From Melittangium boletus DSM 14713 (GTDB taxonomy: Bacteria > Myxococcota > Myxococcia > Myxococcales > Myxococcaceae), in contig NZ_CP022163.1 of the NCBI RefSeq assembly GCF_002305855.1, positions 1,488,292 through 1,552,291 of the forward strand: a stretch of DNA of 64,000 nt, given 5' to 3'. Positions within the stretch are counted from its first letter, which is position 1. Each line of letters opens with the position of its first letter. A program made the translations under genes and the position numbers. Below are positions 45,858-57,103 of the stretch, piece by piece. The notes beneath the pieces were generated by a model. It was given only the letters and a program-made list of their open reading frames with translations, did no database searches and was not told the origin of the DNA.

Positions 45858-47045
45858 ATGCCGGAGCATCGCGAGTTGGACATCCAGGAACAGCGCCGCA
45901 AGAGCCTCTCCATCCTCACGGGATTGTGGGTGGCCATCGCCATCATCCTGTTCCTCTTCCACTCGGTGCTGCTGCCCTTCGCCAGCGCCGCGCTCATCGC
46001 CTACCTGGTGCACCCGCTGGTCACCCGCATGACGCGCGTGCGGGTGCGCGGCCACGCGATTCCCCGCTGGGTGGGCATCCTCATCATCTACACCCTCTTC
46101 TTCGTGGCGATTTACCTCTTCTTCATCGCCATGGTGCCCCAGCTCTACGGGGAGCTGGCGCGCGTGAGCCGGGACGGAGTGGCCTTCGTCAATTCGCTCA
46201 CGCCCGAGCGCATCCACCTGCTCGCCGACCACGTCGAGGACTGGCTGCGCGACCGGGGCATCCCCGTGGCCATCGCCACGCCGGAGGAGATCCGCAGTGG
46301 CGTGCCCGCCCATGGGCTCCTGGTCGACCTGGAGAAGATCATCCAGGACGGCGCCGTGCAGGTACGGGAGCTCGTGCGCCAGCACCTGGGCGACATCGTC
46401 ACCATCTCGCGCGGCATCATCACGTCGGTGCTCGCGGGCGTGTTCATGATGTTCTTCATGCTCATGGTGGCCGCGTTCCTGTCCATCGACGCGCACGCCA
46501 TCGTGGCCTACGTCACCAGCCTGTTGCCGGCCGAGTACGGCACCGACTCCCAGCGGCTGCTCGAGCGGATCGACCGCTCGCTGTCCGGAGTCGTGCGCGG
46601 CCAGGTCACCATCTGCCTGGTGAACGGGGCGCTCACCTTCGTGGGGCTGCTGCTGTTCGGGGTGAAGTTCGCCTTCCTGCTGGCCACCGTGGCCACGGTG
46701 TTCAGCCTCATCCCCATCTTCGGCACCATCCTGAGCTCGGTGCCCATCGTGCTCATCGCGCTGGCGGATGGAGTCCAGAAGGGGTTCCTCATCCTGCTGT
46801 GGATCATCGGCATCCACGCGCTGGAGGCCTACTTCCTCAACCCGAAGATCATGGGCTCGGCGGCGCGCATCCACCCGGTCATCGTGGCCTTCAGCCTCAT
46901 CGCCGGGGAGAAGATGTTCGGCCTGGTGGGCGCGCTCTTCGCGGTGCCCGTGGCGTCCATCGTGGTGGCCTGCTTCGACTACGCCCGTCTCAAGGCGCAG
47001 CCGGCACAGTCCGCGGCGCTCGAGCTGCCTGGCGCCTCGGAGTAA
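45858..47045 (+). CDS. AI-2E family transporter (PerM/YdiK-like permease)
   Basis: This is a 395-residue inner-membrane protein with about eight hydrophobic segments in the family pattern: two near the N-terminus (LTGLWVAIAIILFLF, ALIAYLVHPLV), two next (ILIIYTLFFVAIYLFFIAMVP), a soluble loop (about residues 100-185), then the C-terminal set with RGQVTICLVNGALTFVGLLLFG, FSLIPIFGTILSSVPIVLIAL and AYFLNPKIMGSAARIHP. The PIFGT and NPKIMG motifs are diagnostic. Family members export small molecules or act in Na+/H+ antiport; the autoinducer-2 label applies to only a few. Confidence 0.88.
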   Translation: MPEHRELDIQEQRRKSLSILTGLWVAIAIILFLFHSVLLPFASAALIAYLVHPLVTRMTRVRVRGHAIPRWVGILIIYTLFFVAIYLFFIAMVPQLYGELARVSRDGVAFVNSLTPERIHLLADHVEDWLRDRGIPVAIATPEEIRSGVPAHGLLVDLEKIIQDGAVQVRELVRQHLGDIVTISRGIITSVLAGVFMMFFMLMVAAFLSIDAHAIVAYVTSLLPAEYGTDSQRLLERIDRSLSGVVRGQVTICLVNGALTFVGLLLFGVKFAFLLATVATVFSLIPIFGTILSSVPIVLIALADGVQKGFLILLWIIGIHALEAYFLNPKIMGSAARIHPVIVAFSLIAGEKMFGLVGALFAVPVASIVVACFDYARLKAQPAQSAALELPGASE

Positions 47046-47069
47046 CCGTCCGTCCCTCGGACGAGGGGT

Positions 47070-47384
47070 TCAACCCTGGCAGGCGGCCTCGCAGCGCGAC
47101 TCGCGGCAGATGACGAGGCAGCGCCCGCAGTCGAGGCCGTTCTCGGGGCAGTCCCCGGCGCACCGCACATTGGAGCAGCTGGGCCCGTCCTCCACATGGG
47201 TGGGCCGGGTCCCCAGGCCACAGCAGGCGTTCCCCGTGCAGTCCGAGTCGGTGTAGCAGACGCGGTTGGACTCGGGCGTCGGGGTCTCGCCGAAGTCCAG
47301 GTCCACGGGCTCACATCCGGACAGCAGCGCGAGCACCGCCCCCAGGGCGAGGGCGGAGCGGGTAACGGAACGGATACGGCGCAT
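47070..47384 (-). CDS. Small Cys-rich lipoprotein
   Basis: This 104-residue secreted protein has a signal peptide with lipobox (ALLSGCEPV, Cys at about residue 24). The mature 80 residues contain 13 further Cys, in pairs such as CYTDSDC, NACCG, CSNVRCAGDC, DCGRC and ICRESRC. The CxxDxDC style resembles Cys-rich surface proteins common in myxobacteria. Likely disulfide-stabilised at the outer membrane. Convergent with the AI-2E gene and 29 nt downstream of rho in the same direction. Confidence 0.75.
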   Translation of the reverse strand: MRRIRSVTRSALALGAVLALLSGCEPVDLDFGETPTPESNRVCYTDSDCTGNACCGLGTRPTHVEDGPSCSNVRCAGDCPENGLDCGRCLVICRESRCEAACQG

Positions 47385-47413
47385 GCGGCGAGCCTCCTGG
47401 TGAGGCTCGGAGT

Positions 47414-49030
47414 CTAGCGGTTCATCGAGCCGAGGAACTCGGCGTTCGCCGCGGTGGGGCGCATGTGCTTGAGCACGAACTCCATCGCGTCGATGGGCGT
47501 GAAGGGGTGGAGCACCTGGCGCAGGGCCGTGATGCGCACGAGGTCCGCCTGGGTCAGCAGCAGCTCTTCCTTGCGAGTGCCGGACTTGTTGATGTCCAGC
47601 GTGGGGAAGATGCGCTTTTCCATCAGCTTGCGGTCCAGGACGATTTCGGAGTTACCCGTGCCCTTGAACTCCTCGAAGATGACCTCGTCCATGCGGCTGC
47701 CGGTGTCGATGAGCGCCGTGCCGATGATGGTGAGGCTGCCACCCTCCTCGATGTTGCGCGCGGCGCCGAAGAAGCGCTTGGGCTTGTGCAGGGCGTTGGC
47801 GTCCACGCCACCCGAGAGGATCTTCCCCGAGGCGGGCACCACCGTGTTGTAGGCGCGCGCCAGGCGGGTGATGGAGTCGAGCAGGATGCACACGTCGTAC
47901 TTCTGCTCGACCAGGCGCTTGGCCTTGTCGATGACCATCTCGGCCACCTGCACGTGGCGCGTGGCGGGCTCGTCGAAGGTGGAGCTGACCACCTCGCCGC
48001 GCACGTTGCGCGCCATGTCCGTCACTTCCTCGGGGCGCTCGTCCACGAGCAGCACGATGAGGTAGACGTCCGGGTGGTTCTTGGAGATGGCGTGCGCGAT
48101 GTTCTGCAGCAGCACCGTCTTGCCCGCCTTGGGCGGCGCCACGATGAGGCAGCGCTGGCCGAGGCCAATGGGGCAGAACATGTCGATGATGCGCGTGGTC
48201 ATCTCCGCCCCGTCGTGCTCGAGCTTGAGCTTGCGCGTGGGGTAGAGCGGCGTGAGGTTGTCGAAGAGGATGCGCTCGCGCGTCACCTCGGACAAGGGGT
48301 CGGCGAAGTTGACCTTGTCCACCTTCTGCAACGCGAAGAAGCGCTCGCCCTCGCGCGGCTGGCGGATGGGCCCCGTCACCGTGTCACCCGGCCGCAGGTT
48401 GAAGCGGCGCACCTGCGAGGGCGACACATAGAGGTCGTCCGGGCTCGCCTGGTAGTCGCTGTCCGCGCTGCGCAGGAAGCCGAAGCCGTCGCTGAGCAGT
48501 TCCAGCACGCCTTCCGCGTGCACCTCGAACTTTTTGTCCGCGATTCCCGACAGCAGCGAGAAGATGAGGTCCTGCTTCTTGAGCCCCTGGTAGCCCTCGA
48601 TGCCGAAGTCGTGGGCCATCTTCGCCAGGTCGGTGATCTTCATGCGCTTGAGGTCATTGAGCTTGATGACCTGCATGGGCGCGCCATCGCGCGTCACCTC
48701 GGTGACCACGGGAGCTTCCGGGGCCTCGGGGGCCGGGGCCGGAGCCGAGGGCTCCTCTTCATGCGCCTCGGCGGCGCGGGCCTCCTGGTACTCGTCGTCC
48801 CGCACGGGGACCGGCTGGGAGGGGATGGGCGTGAGCACCGGACGAGGCGGGGCGGCGGGGGCCTCCTCGGCCACGGGCTCCTCCTCGCGGCGGGCCGCCG
48901 TCCGGCGGGTCCGCGCGGGCTTCTCGGGCTCCGCCGTCTTGGTCCGCGTCGAGCGGCGCTTGGGCTTCTCCTCCTCCAACTCAACCGGGGGGAGCAACAC
49001 TTTTTCCTTGGGAGAACGGGCTTTGGCCAT
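47414..49030 (-). CDS. rho: Transcription termination factor Rho
   Basis: This 538-residue hexameric RNA helicase ends transcription at C-rich untranslated RNA. It has an N-terminal Rho-N domain (about 120-165, [16 protein letters not shown]), a cold-shock-like primary RNA-binding fold ([15 protein letters not shown]), Walker [12 protein letters not shown], Walker [17 protein letters not shown] and the Q-loop/R-loop region ([18 protein letters not shown]). The first ~118 residues are a low-complexity Lys/Arg/Glu/Pro/Ala extension not found in E. coli Rho, probably disordered. A promoter fits about 200 bp upstream, leaving a long leader that could serve autoregulation. Confidence 0.97.
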   Translation of the reverse strand: MAKARSPKEKVLLPPVELEEEKPKRRSTRTKTAEPEKPARTRRTAARREEEPVAEEAPAAPPRPVLTPIPSQPVPVRDDEYQEARAAEAHEEEPSAPAPAPEAPEAPVVTEVTRDGAPMQVIKLNDLKRMKITDLAKMAHDFGIEGYQGLKKQDLIFSLLSGIADKKFEVHAEGVLELLSDGFGFLRSADSDYQASPDDLYVSPSQVRRFNLRPGDTVTGPIRQPREGERFFALQKVDKVNFADPLSEVTRERILFDNLTPLYPTRKLKLEHDGAEMTTRIIDMFCPIGLGQRCLIVAPPKAGKTVLLQNIAHAISKNHPDVYLIVLLVDERPEEVTDMARNVRGEVVSSTFDEPATRHVQVAEMVIDKAKRLVEQKYDVCILLDSITRLARAYNTVVPASGKILSGGVDANALHKPKRFFGAARNIEEGGSLTIIGTALIDTGSRMDEVIFEEFKGTGNSEIVLDRKLMEKRIFPTLDINKSGTRKEELLLTQADLVRITALRQVLHPFTPIDAMEFVLKHMRPTAANAEFLGSMNR

Positions 49031-49191
49031 GGCGGGGGGTCACTGGCGGCGCGGGGGGCGCGCTTGGGTATGTCGTGTGAACGATGTCCGGGGGGAACGC
49101 GGAACGCGAAACGCCCTCAGGGCGGCACCGGGATCCCTTCTTGCCGGGACCACTCGGGTGGAGGAACCTTGTGCTGGGAAGTGGCGCCTGA

Positions 49192-51357
<2,166 letters not shown>

Positions 51358-51362
51358 GGAGC

Positions 51363-51656
51363 GTGGGCACCATGGACAGGCGGCGGACAGTCCTGCGGAT
51401 TCGAGGAAGGGTGCAAGGCGTCTTCTTCCGGGAGAGCACCCGCACCGAGGCCCTGCGGCTGGGACTGACGGGCTGGGTGCGCAACCTCTCGGACGGCTCG
51501 GTGGAGGCCCTCGCCGAGGGTCCCCCCGAGGCCCTCGAGGACTTCGTCCGCTGGTGCCATCGCGGTCCCCCCCAGGCCCAGGTCACGGGCGTGGAGCGCG
51601 CCGACACCCCGGCACAAGGCGAGTTCACTACCTTCATCGTGGAGCGCAGTTCATGA
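51363..51656 (+). CDS. acyP: Acylphosphatase
   Basis: This 97-residue enzyme (94 if translation starts at the ATG at 51372) hydrolyses acyl phosphates. The catalytic Arg is in [14 protein letters not shown] and the catalytic Asn in [13 protein letters not shown], both in family positions. It lies 5 nt after ligA and overlaps the next gene by ATGA, so the three genes are co-transcribed. The cellular substrate in bacteria is generally not known. Confidence 0.93.
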   Translation: MGTMDRRRTVLRIRGRVQGVFFRESTRTEALRLGLTGWVRNLSDGSVEALAEGPPEALEDFVRWCHRGPPQAQVTGVERADTPAQGEFTTFIVERSS

Positions 51657-52099
51657 ATCCCTACGCGCCAGCCTCCTTGAGCTCCATGCTGGGCATCAAA
51701 TCCGGCAGCAAGGTCTCGGTCATCAATCCGCCCCGGGGCTTCGTACAGAAGCTCAACCCCCTGCCCGAGGGCGTGGAATTCCTCATCACCGCCCAGACGG
51801 GTCTGGACGTCATCCTCTTCTTCACTCAGGACACCCACGAACTCGTCCAGCGCCTGCCCGCCCTCTCGCGCGCCATGACGCTCCAGGGCGGCATCTGGGT
51901 GTGCTGGCCCAGCGGCGAGGGCATCAAGACCGCCCTGTCCGAGGACTTCATCCGCCAGGCCGCGCTCGACATCGGCATGGTGGACAACAAGTTGTGCCTC
52001 ATCGATTCCACCTGGACGGGCCTGCGCCTGGTGCGCCGCCCCCGGGGCCGCCTGGACAAGCCGGACCACCGCAAACGGGCCCCCACCGCCCAGGCCTGA
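51653..52099 (+). CDS. DUF3052 family protein
   Basis: This is a 148-residue protein. The core (about residues 12-130: [76 protein letters not shown]) matches the DUF3052 family of small alpha/beta proteins of unknown function, found in Actinobacteria and others. A basic tail follows. ATG at 51653 overlaps the acylphosphatase stop by 4 bp. Confidence 0.83.
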   Translation: MNPYAPASLSSMLGIKSGSKVSVINPPRGFVQKLNPLPEGVEFLITAQTGLDVILFFTQDTHELVQRLPALSRAMTLQGGIWVCWPSGEGIKTALSEDFIRQAALDIGMVDNKLCLIDSTWTGLRLVRRPRGRLDKPDHRKRAPTAQA

Positions 52100-52639
52100 G
52101 GCTCCCTGGGCTGCCAGACGGCGGACATTTTCCACGTCCCGCCTTTACACGCCGGATCAGGCGTGAAAACCTTTCGCTGTTTTCAGGCCTCGGAACTCTC
52201 CGCCAGGGGTGGGGGGTTCAGTCGCCAGTGGATTCGAGATTTTGAGACGGGTGCGTTCCCGGCAACCCGGGCGCGCTGGCCGCTCCGAGCTTCTCGCCGC
52301 CCCCAAGGCGCCCGCGGATGGGCACCGACCGGGTGAGGAAGGCCAGAAGCCGGGTGGCTCGAGCGCCAGGGCTGCCTCGAACGCTCGATATGGCAAGTCC
52401 CCGCCCGGCGAGGTGCCGGTAGCCGCGGGGCGACATGAACTCGGAGGAGCAGGTCGTGGTTCCCTCAGCCCCCCCTCGCGCGCGAACAACCCGCCCCCGC
52501 ATCCACGGGTGGGACCTCGTCCGCGCACGGAGTGGAGCCGGGACCGCCTCTCCCCTCGCAGCGCGCTCGGAAGCAGGAGACGCCGTCGCCTCCCGTCCGC
52601 CGGAGCTCACGCCTCCTCGCGCGCGCCCAGGATTCGTCC
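52100..52639 (+). other. 540-bp gap upstream of the RNase E/G gene
   Basis: No convincing gene: open frames here are Arg/Pro/Ser/Ala-rich on both strands. Near the 5' end are two hairpins (see 52144-52184). The rest probably holds the promoter and a long 5' leader for the RNase gene. Long leaders are used for autoregulation by RNase E in enterobacteria, so a similar role is possible but not shown. I found no clear promoter boxes. Confidence 0.5.
52144..52184. terminator. Two overlapping hairpins after the DUF3052 gene
   Basis: TTTACACGCC (52144-52153) pairs with GGCGTGAAAA (52160-52169), 9 of 10 bp with a 6-nt loop. GAAAAC (52165-52170) pairs with GTTTTC (52179-52184). The two are mutually exclusive because they share bases. 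This could be a terminator for the ligA unit on the plus strand or structure in the downstream leader. Confidence 0.4.
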
Positions 52640-55099
52640 ATGAGCAGCATCCTCGTCATCAACGCCGCGGGCCGGGAGACCCGGGTCGCCCTCGTCGAGA
52701 ACGGGCACATCGCGGAGTTCTACCTCGAGCGCAAGAAGGACAAGGGAGTCGTCGGTAACATCTACAAGGGTCGCGTGGTCCGGGTGCTCCCCGGCATGCA
52801 GGCGGCCTTTGTCGACATCGGGCTGGAGAAAGCGGCCTTCCTCTACGTCAGTGACGTCGTCTACGACCCGGATTTCGCTCGCGCCCAGTTCGAGCTGACC
52901 GAGGGCGAGCACGAAGACGCCCTGGACGTGCCCGAGGAGTCCGAGGCCGTGGCCGCCGAGGAGGCGCACCACGAGCCCGTGCATGAGCCCGCCCATGAGC
53001 CCGAGCTCCCCGAGCACGCCCCCGTCGCGGCCGAGGCGTGCGTTCCCGGCGTGGAGGCGGCCCAGGCGCCCCTGACTCCGCCGGAGACGCCCGCCCCCGC
53101 CGAGCCCGTCCTCGAGAGCCCCGCCCTGTCCGCCGAGCCCCCCGCTCCCCCGGTTGAACTCGAGGCGGCGCCGGTCGCCCTCGAGTCGCCCGCCGTCCAC
53201 GAGGCCCCCGTGCCCGTGAGCGAGGCGGCGCCCCCGACCGTGGAACTCGCCCCGGAGGCGGCGCCGGCCGACGCCCTGCTGCCCGCCCCGGCCGCCGAGA
53301 CGGCCCCCGTGGCCGAGGCCCCGTCGGCTCGTCCGGAGACGGCCTCCGGTGAGCGCCGCGCCCCTCGGGACAATCGCGAGGCCGCGCGCGAGGCCCGCGA
53401 GACCCGCCGCGACTCGAAGGACCGCGAGAAGGACAAGGTCCGCAAGCAGCGCGAGGAGCCGCAGCGCAAGCGAGAGGACGACAAGAGCAAACCGCGCAAG
53501 ACGGCGAAGATCGAGGAGCTGCTCAAGGTGGGCCAGGAGGTCGTGGTCCAGATCTCCAAGGATCCCATCGGCACCAAGGGCGCGCGCCTCACCTCGCACA
53601 TCTCCATCCCGGGCCGCCACCTGGTGTTCATGCCCACGGTGGACCACGTGGGCATCAGCCGCCGCATCTCCAACGAGAAGGAGCGCAAGCGCCTGCGGGA
53701 GATGGTCGATCGCTTCCGTCCGCCCGGCACCGGCTTCATCGTGCGCACGGTGGCCGAGAACGTGCCCCAGGAGAAGCTCGAGAGCGACATCCGCTTCCTC
53801 ATCGAGGTGTGGAATCAGGTCGTGCGCCGCAACGAGAAGCGCGGTGGCTCGGGCCTGCTGCATCCGGACCTGGACCTCATCCTGCGCGCCACGCGCGACC
53901 TCTTCGCCCATGACGTGGAGAAGCTGGTCGTGGATGACCGCGAGGAGTACGAGCGCATCCTCGGCTTCGTGAACGCGCAGGATCCGGCGCTCAAGGACCG
54001 GGTGGTGCTGCACGAGTCGGACGAGCCCATCTTCGACGCCTACGGCATCGAGCACGAGCTGCAGCGCGCCACCCAGCGCAAGGTGTGGCTCAAGAGCGGC
54101 GGCTACCTCATCATCGACCAGGCCGAGGCGCTCACCGCCATCGACGTCAACTCGGGCCGCTACGTCGGCAAGAAGAGCCTCGAGGAGACGATCACCAAGA
54201 TCAACGTCGAGGCGGCCAAGGAGATCGTCTACCAGCTGCGGCTGCGCAACATCGGCGGCATCATCATCTGCGACTTCATCGACATGGAGAAGCCGCAGAA
54301 CCGCGACAAGGTCTTCAAGTCGCTGCAGGAAGCGTTGGGGCGGGACAAGGCCAAGACGAACGTGCTGCGCATCTCCGAGCTGGGCCTGGTGGAGATGACG
54401 CGCAAGCGCGTGCGCGAGTCCATCGGCCGCGTCCTCCACGAGGACTGCCCGTACTGCGACGGCAAGGGCTTCGTGAAGACGGCCACCACCGTGGCCTACG
54501 AGATCTTCGGGGAGATCCGCCGCGAGGCTCCGGGCTACAAGGATCCCACGCTCGTCATCAACTGCAACGCCGAGGTGGCGCGTCTGCTCCAGGGCGAGGA
54601 GCGGCAGGAACTGCGCCACCTGATGGACCGCTACAACAAGTCCATCCAGGTGAAGGCGCAGCAGAACTACCACCGCGAGCAATACGACGTGTACGGCCGC
54701 AGCGCCCAGGGAGGAGACCACAAGGTGGCCTCGTCACCGGGCTCCGGAGACGGCGAGCTGTCCATGCAACGTCGGCCGGAAAGCGGCGGCGGCGGTGAGC
54801 GAGGCTTCCGCTCGGAAGGCAACCGGGAACGGGAGCGCGACCGTGGCGGTGGAGGGGGTGGCCGGGACCGGGAGCGCGGCGGCGGTGGCGGAGGAGGCGG
54901 TGGGGGTCGGGAGCGCGACCGAGGTGGAGGCCGCGACCGCAATGGAGGCCGCGACCGCAACCGCGGAGGTGAGCAACGTCGCTCCGAGCCGCGTGAGGCA
55001 CGAGGGCAGGCGCCCTCGACGGGCGAGGCCCAAGGCACGGGCTCCGCTCCGCCCTCCTCCTCGGGAGGGGGCAACAACGGGTCCGGAAACGGACACTGA
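52640..55099 (+). CDS. Ribonuclease E/G with a large insertion in the S1 domain
   Basis: This 819-residue endonuclease matures rRNA and degrades mRNA. The N-terminus (SSILVINAAGRETRVALVEN, NIYKGRVVRVLPGMQAAFVDIG) is the RNase E/G S1 domain, split by about 205 residues (about 80-285) rich in Pro/Ala/Glu/Val and then in Arg/Lys/Glu, before it resumes at LLKVGQEVVVQISKDP. The catalytic core follows with Asp502 in AIDVNSGR, CDFIDM, and the zinc-link CPYC (Cys603, Cys606). The C-terminal ~100 residues are Gly/Arg-rich (RDRGGGGG repeats). E. coli has only a short loop in the S1 domain. ATG at 52640; upstream frames lack similarity. Confidence 0.93.
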   Translation: MSSILVINAAGRETRVALVENGHIAEFYLERKKDKGVVGNIYKGRVVRVLPGMQAAFVDIGLEKAAFLYVSDVVYDPDFARAQFELTEGEHEDALDVPEESEAVAAEEAHHEPVHEPAHEPELPEHAPVAAEACVPGVEAAQAPLTPPETPAPAEPVLESPALSAEPPAPPVELEAAPVALESPAVHEAPVPVSEAAPPTVELAPEAAPADALLPAPAAETAPVAEAPSARPETASGERRAPRDNREAAREARETRRDSKDREKDKVRKQREEPQRKREDDKSKPRKTAKIEELLKVGQEVVVQISKDPIGTKGARLTSHISIPGRHLVFMPTVDHVGISRRISNEKERKRLREMVDRFRPPGTGFIVRTVAENVPQEKLESDIRFLIEVWNQVVRRNEKRGGSGLLHPDLDLILRATRDLFAHDVEKLVVDDREEYERILGFVNAQDPALKDRVVLHESDEPIFDAYGIEHELQRATQRKVWLKSGGYLIIDQAEALTAIDVNSGRYVGKKSLEETITKINVEAAKEIVYQLRLRNIGGIIICDFIDMEKPQNRDKVFKSLQEALGRDKAKTNVLRISELGLVEMTRKRVRESIGRVLHEDCPYCDGKGFVKTATTVAYEIFGEIRREAPGYKDPTLVINCNAEVARLLQGEERQELRHLMDRYNKSIQVKAQQNYHREQYDVYGRSAQGGDHKVASSPGSGDGELSMQRRPESGGGGERGFRSEGNRERERDRGGGGGGRDRERGGGGGGGGGGRERDRGGGRDRNGGRDRNRGGEQRRSEPREARGQAPSTGEAQGTGSAPPSSSGGGNNGSGNGH

Positions 55100-55110
55100 G
55101 TCCGTCCTTC

Positions 55111-55138
55111 CACCCGGGCCTGAACACGAGCCCGGGTG
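55111..55138 (+). terminator. GC hairpin after the RNase E/G gene
   Basis: CACCCGGGC (55111-55119) pairs with GCCCGGGTG (55130-55138), a perfect 9-bp stem with a 10-nt loop starting 12 nt after the stop. No T-tract follows, so if it terminates it probably needs Rho or only stabilises the 3' end. Confidence 0.45.
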
Positions 55139-55217
55139 ATGGGACGCCAGGGGGGCAAGCGAGTGAGGACTCCCCCTGGCCGAGCCCCCTCGGCATTGGC
55201 TAGCCTGGAGGACTCGG

Positions 55218-56636
55218 ATGTGGACCTTCCCGCCCCCCCTCCTTCAACGGCTGAGCATGGGTGCACGCCAGTGGCTCCAGTGCACCTGGGCACCCCTGGC
55301 TCGGACCCGGGCGGGCCGTTTCGCCGGGGACACGCTGCTCGCGGTACGCGGTCTGGCGCGAGGCTTCCTGGGCGAGAACATCCGCGTGAGGGCCGCGGCG
55401 CTCACCTACATCAGCGTCTTCTCCCTGGTGCCCTTGCTGACGGTGGTGCTGGGCATTCTCGGCGCCTACCACCAGCAAGCCTTTCAACACCGTCTCCGGG
55501 AATTCATCTCCGCGGTGCTGGCGCCGGGCGTGCGCGAGGAGTCAGCGGCCTTCCTGGAGGGATTCCTCGATCCGGTCAACGCGACGGCCATCGGGAGCGC
55601 GGGCTTCCTCGGATTGCTGTTCTCCGCGGGCTCGCTGCTGCACAACATCGATGTCTCGCTGAATGAAATCTGGGGCGTGAAGAACCACCGCTCCTGGTGG
55701 ATTCGTGGCCTCGTCTACGCGGGATTGCTCCTGCTCGGCCCCCTGATGCTGGCCCTGTCGTTCGCGGGGACGAGCGGCATGCGCTCCCTCCTCGCGGGCA
55801 CCCATGCCTCCATCTTCCTGGACGTCTTCGAGCTGCTGTTCAGCGCGGTGTCTCCCATCATGATCACCGGGGGGCTCACCCTCATCTACCGGGTGACGCC
55901 CAACACCCACGTGCGGATGCGTTCGGCCCTCGCGGGCGGCCTGGTCGCGGGAGTCGCCTGGAGCGTGGCGCGGCACGTGTACACGGGCATCGCCGCCTAT
56001 GGCTTCCGCAACAACCCGCTCTACGCCTCGCTGGGTGCGCTGCCCATGTTCCTGGCGTGGCTATACGTGGACTGGCTCATCTTCCTCACGGGCGCCCGCC
56101 TCTCCTACGCCGTGGAGCACACCACCTTCCGCGATTCGCTGTGGATTTTCGGCGCCCATCCGAGGGCCCGAGAACTGGTGGCGGCCCGGTTGGCACAGGA
56201 AACCTCTCTCGTCTGGTTCGATGGCGGGATCCCCCCCCTCCCCCGGGAACTGGCCCTGCGCCTGAGAGTCCCCGAATCGCTCGTCGACGAGGTGGCGGAC
56301 TCCCTGGTCAAAGCGGGTCTGATGATCCGCCACCGCCGGGGCGGCCTGTTGCCCGCCCGTCCTCCCGAGGAATTGACCCTGGCCGATCTGACCCTGGCCG
56401 TCCACGGCGTCTACAACCCCGGCGAGCCCGGTGCATGGAATCCCCCACGGGCCGACGGCTTCCAGACCCTGGACGCGTTTTTTCGGCAGTCGGATGCCCT
56501 GGGACTCGAGGTCCTGCGCCGCACCCGGTGGGTGGATCTCGCCATCCTGGTGCGTCCCGGGCTCGCGCCGCCGCACGCCCGCTCCACCCCTCCTGGCGTC
56601 CCCGCCCACGCGCTGAGGGATGGCGGAAATCCGTAA
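55218..56636 (+). CDS. YihY/BrkB family membrane protein
   Basis: This 472-residue inner-membrane protein starts with a soluble N-terminus, then six hydrophobic segments in the YihY (formerly 'ribonuclease BN') pattern: RAAALTYISVFSLVPLLTVVLG, SAGFLGLLFSAGSLLHNID, LVYAGLLLLGPLMLALSFA, VSPIMITGGLTLIYRVTPN, AGGLVAGVAWSVAR and LPMFLAWLYVDWLIFLTGARLSYAVEH (quoted in part). The ~150-residue C-terminal tail resembles a winged-helix domain (LRVPESLVDEVADSLVKAGLM), seen in some family members. The RNase label for this family is a known misannotation. Function unclear. Confidence 0.85.
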   Translation: MWTFPPPLLQRLSMGARQWLQCTWAPLARTRAGRFAGDTLLAVRGLARGFLGENIRVRAAALTYISVFSLVPLLTVVLGILGAYHQQAFQHRLREFISAVLAPGVREESAAFLEGFLDPVNATAIGSAGFLGLLFSAGSLLHNIDVSLNEIWGVKNHRSWWIRGLVYAGLLLLGPLMLALSFAGTSGMRSLLAGTHASIFLDVFELLFSAVSPIMITGGLTLIYRVTPNTHVRMRSALAGGLVAGVAWSVARHVYTGIAAYGFRNNPLYASLGALPMFLAWLYVDWLIFLTGARLSYAVEHTTFRDSLWIFGAHPRARELVAARLAQETSLVWFDGGIPPLPRELALRLRVPESLVDEVADSLVKAGLMIRHRRGGLLPARPPEELTLADLTLAVHGVYNPGEPGAWNPPRADGFQTLDAFFRQSDALGLEVLRRTRWVDLAILVRPGLAPPHARSTPPGVPAHALRDGGNP

Positions 56637-56667
56637 CGTTTCTGGGAGGTTGGCCGCCCTCGCGGCC

Positions 56668-56695
56668 TTGCGCCCGGGATTCGATCTGCTATCGT
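56668..56695 (+). promoter_or_regulatory. Possible promoter of the HU/IHF gene
   Basis: TTGCGC (56668-56673) and TATCGT (56690-56695) are spaced by 16 bp and lie 67-94 bp before the ATG at 56762. Reasonable but not strong. Confidence 0.35.
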
Positions 56696-56761
56696 TCCGG
56701 GATTCGACCACGGGCCACGCGCCCTGATGACGAGGGGTTACGCGGTTTGCGGGAGCATGCG

Positions 56762-57103
56762 ATGCTCAAGTCCGATCTGATCAACGTCCTCGTCGCCAAG
56801 AAAGGCATGACGCAGAAGCAGGCCGAGGCCACGGTCGAGACGATCTTCGAGTCCATGAAGGACGCCCTTTGCCGCGGAGAGAACATCGAGATCCGCGGCC
56901 TGGGGGCCTTCCACGTGAAGAACTACCAGGGCTACCAGGGCCGCAACCCCAAGACGGGGCAGATCATCCCCGTGAAGCCCAAGCGGGGCCTGCTCTTCCG
57001 CACGGGCAAGGAGCTCAGGGATCGGGTCAACCGGCCGCCGCCCCAGACGCCCCAGTCGGACGTCTCCTTCGACCCCAAGCGGGGAAGCGGAAGCAGCTAC
57101 TAG
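56762..57103 (+). CDS. HU/IHF family DNA-binding protein
   Basis: This 113-residue histone-like protein bends DNA. The N-terminal helices (MLKSDLINVLVAKKGMTQKQAE), IEIRGLGAFHVKN and the beta-arm GRNPKTGQIIPVKPKRGLLFRTGKELRD (quoted in part) are standard. About 18 residues beyond the HU fold (NRPPPQTPQSDVSFDPKRG) form a flexible tail. The arm sequence and spacing resemble IHF beta as much as HU. Its stop codon overlaps the stop of the convergent sctV gene by 3 bases. Confidence 0.92.
   Translation: MLKSDLINVLVAKKGMTQKQAEATVETIFESMKDALCRGENIEIRGLGAFHVKNYQGYQGRNPKTGQIIPVKPKRGLLFRTGKELRDRVNRPPPQTPQSDVSFDPKRGSGSSY

Noticed and set aside
52209..52643. Possible small genes in the gap before the RNase E/G gene
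   Set aside because: Frames on both strands are Arg/Ser/Pro/Ala-rich with no ribosome-binding site or family feature, and they conflict with each other.
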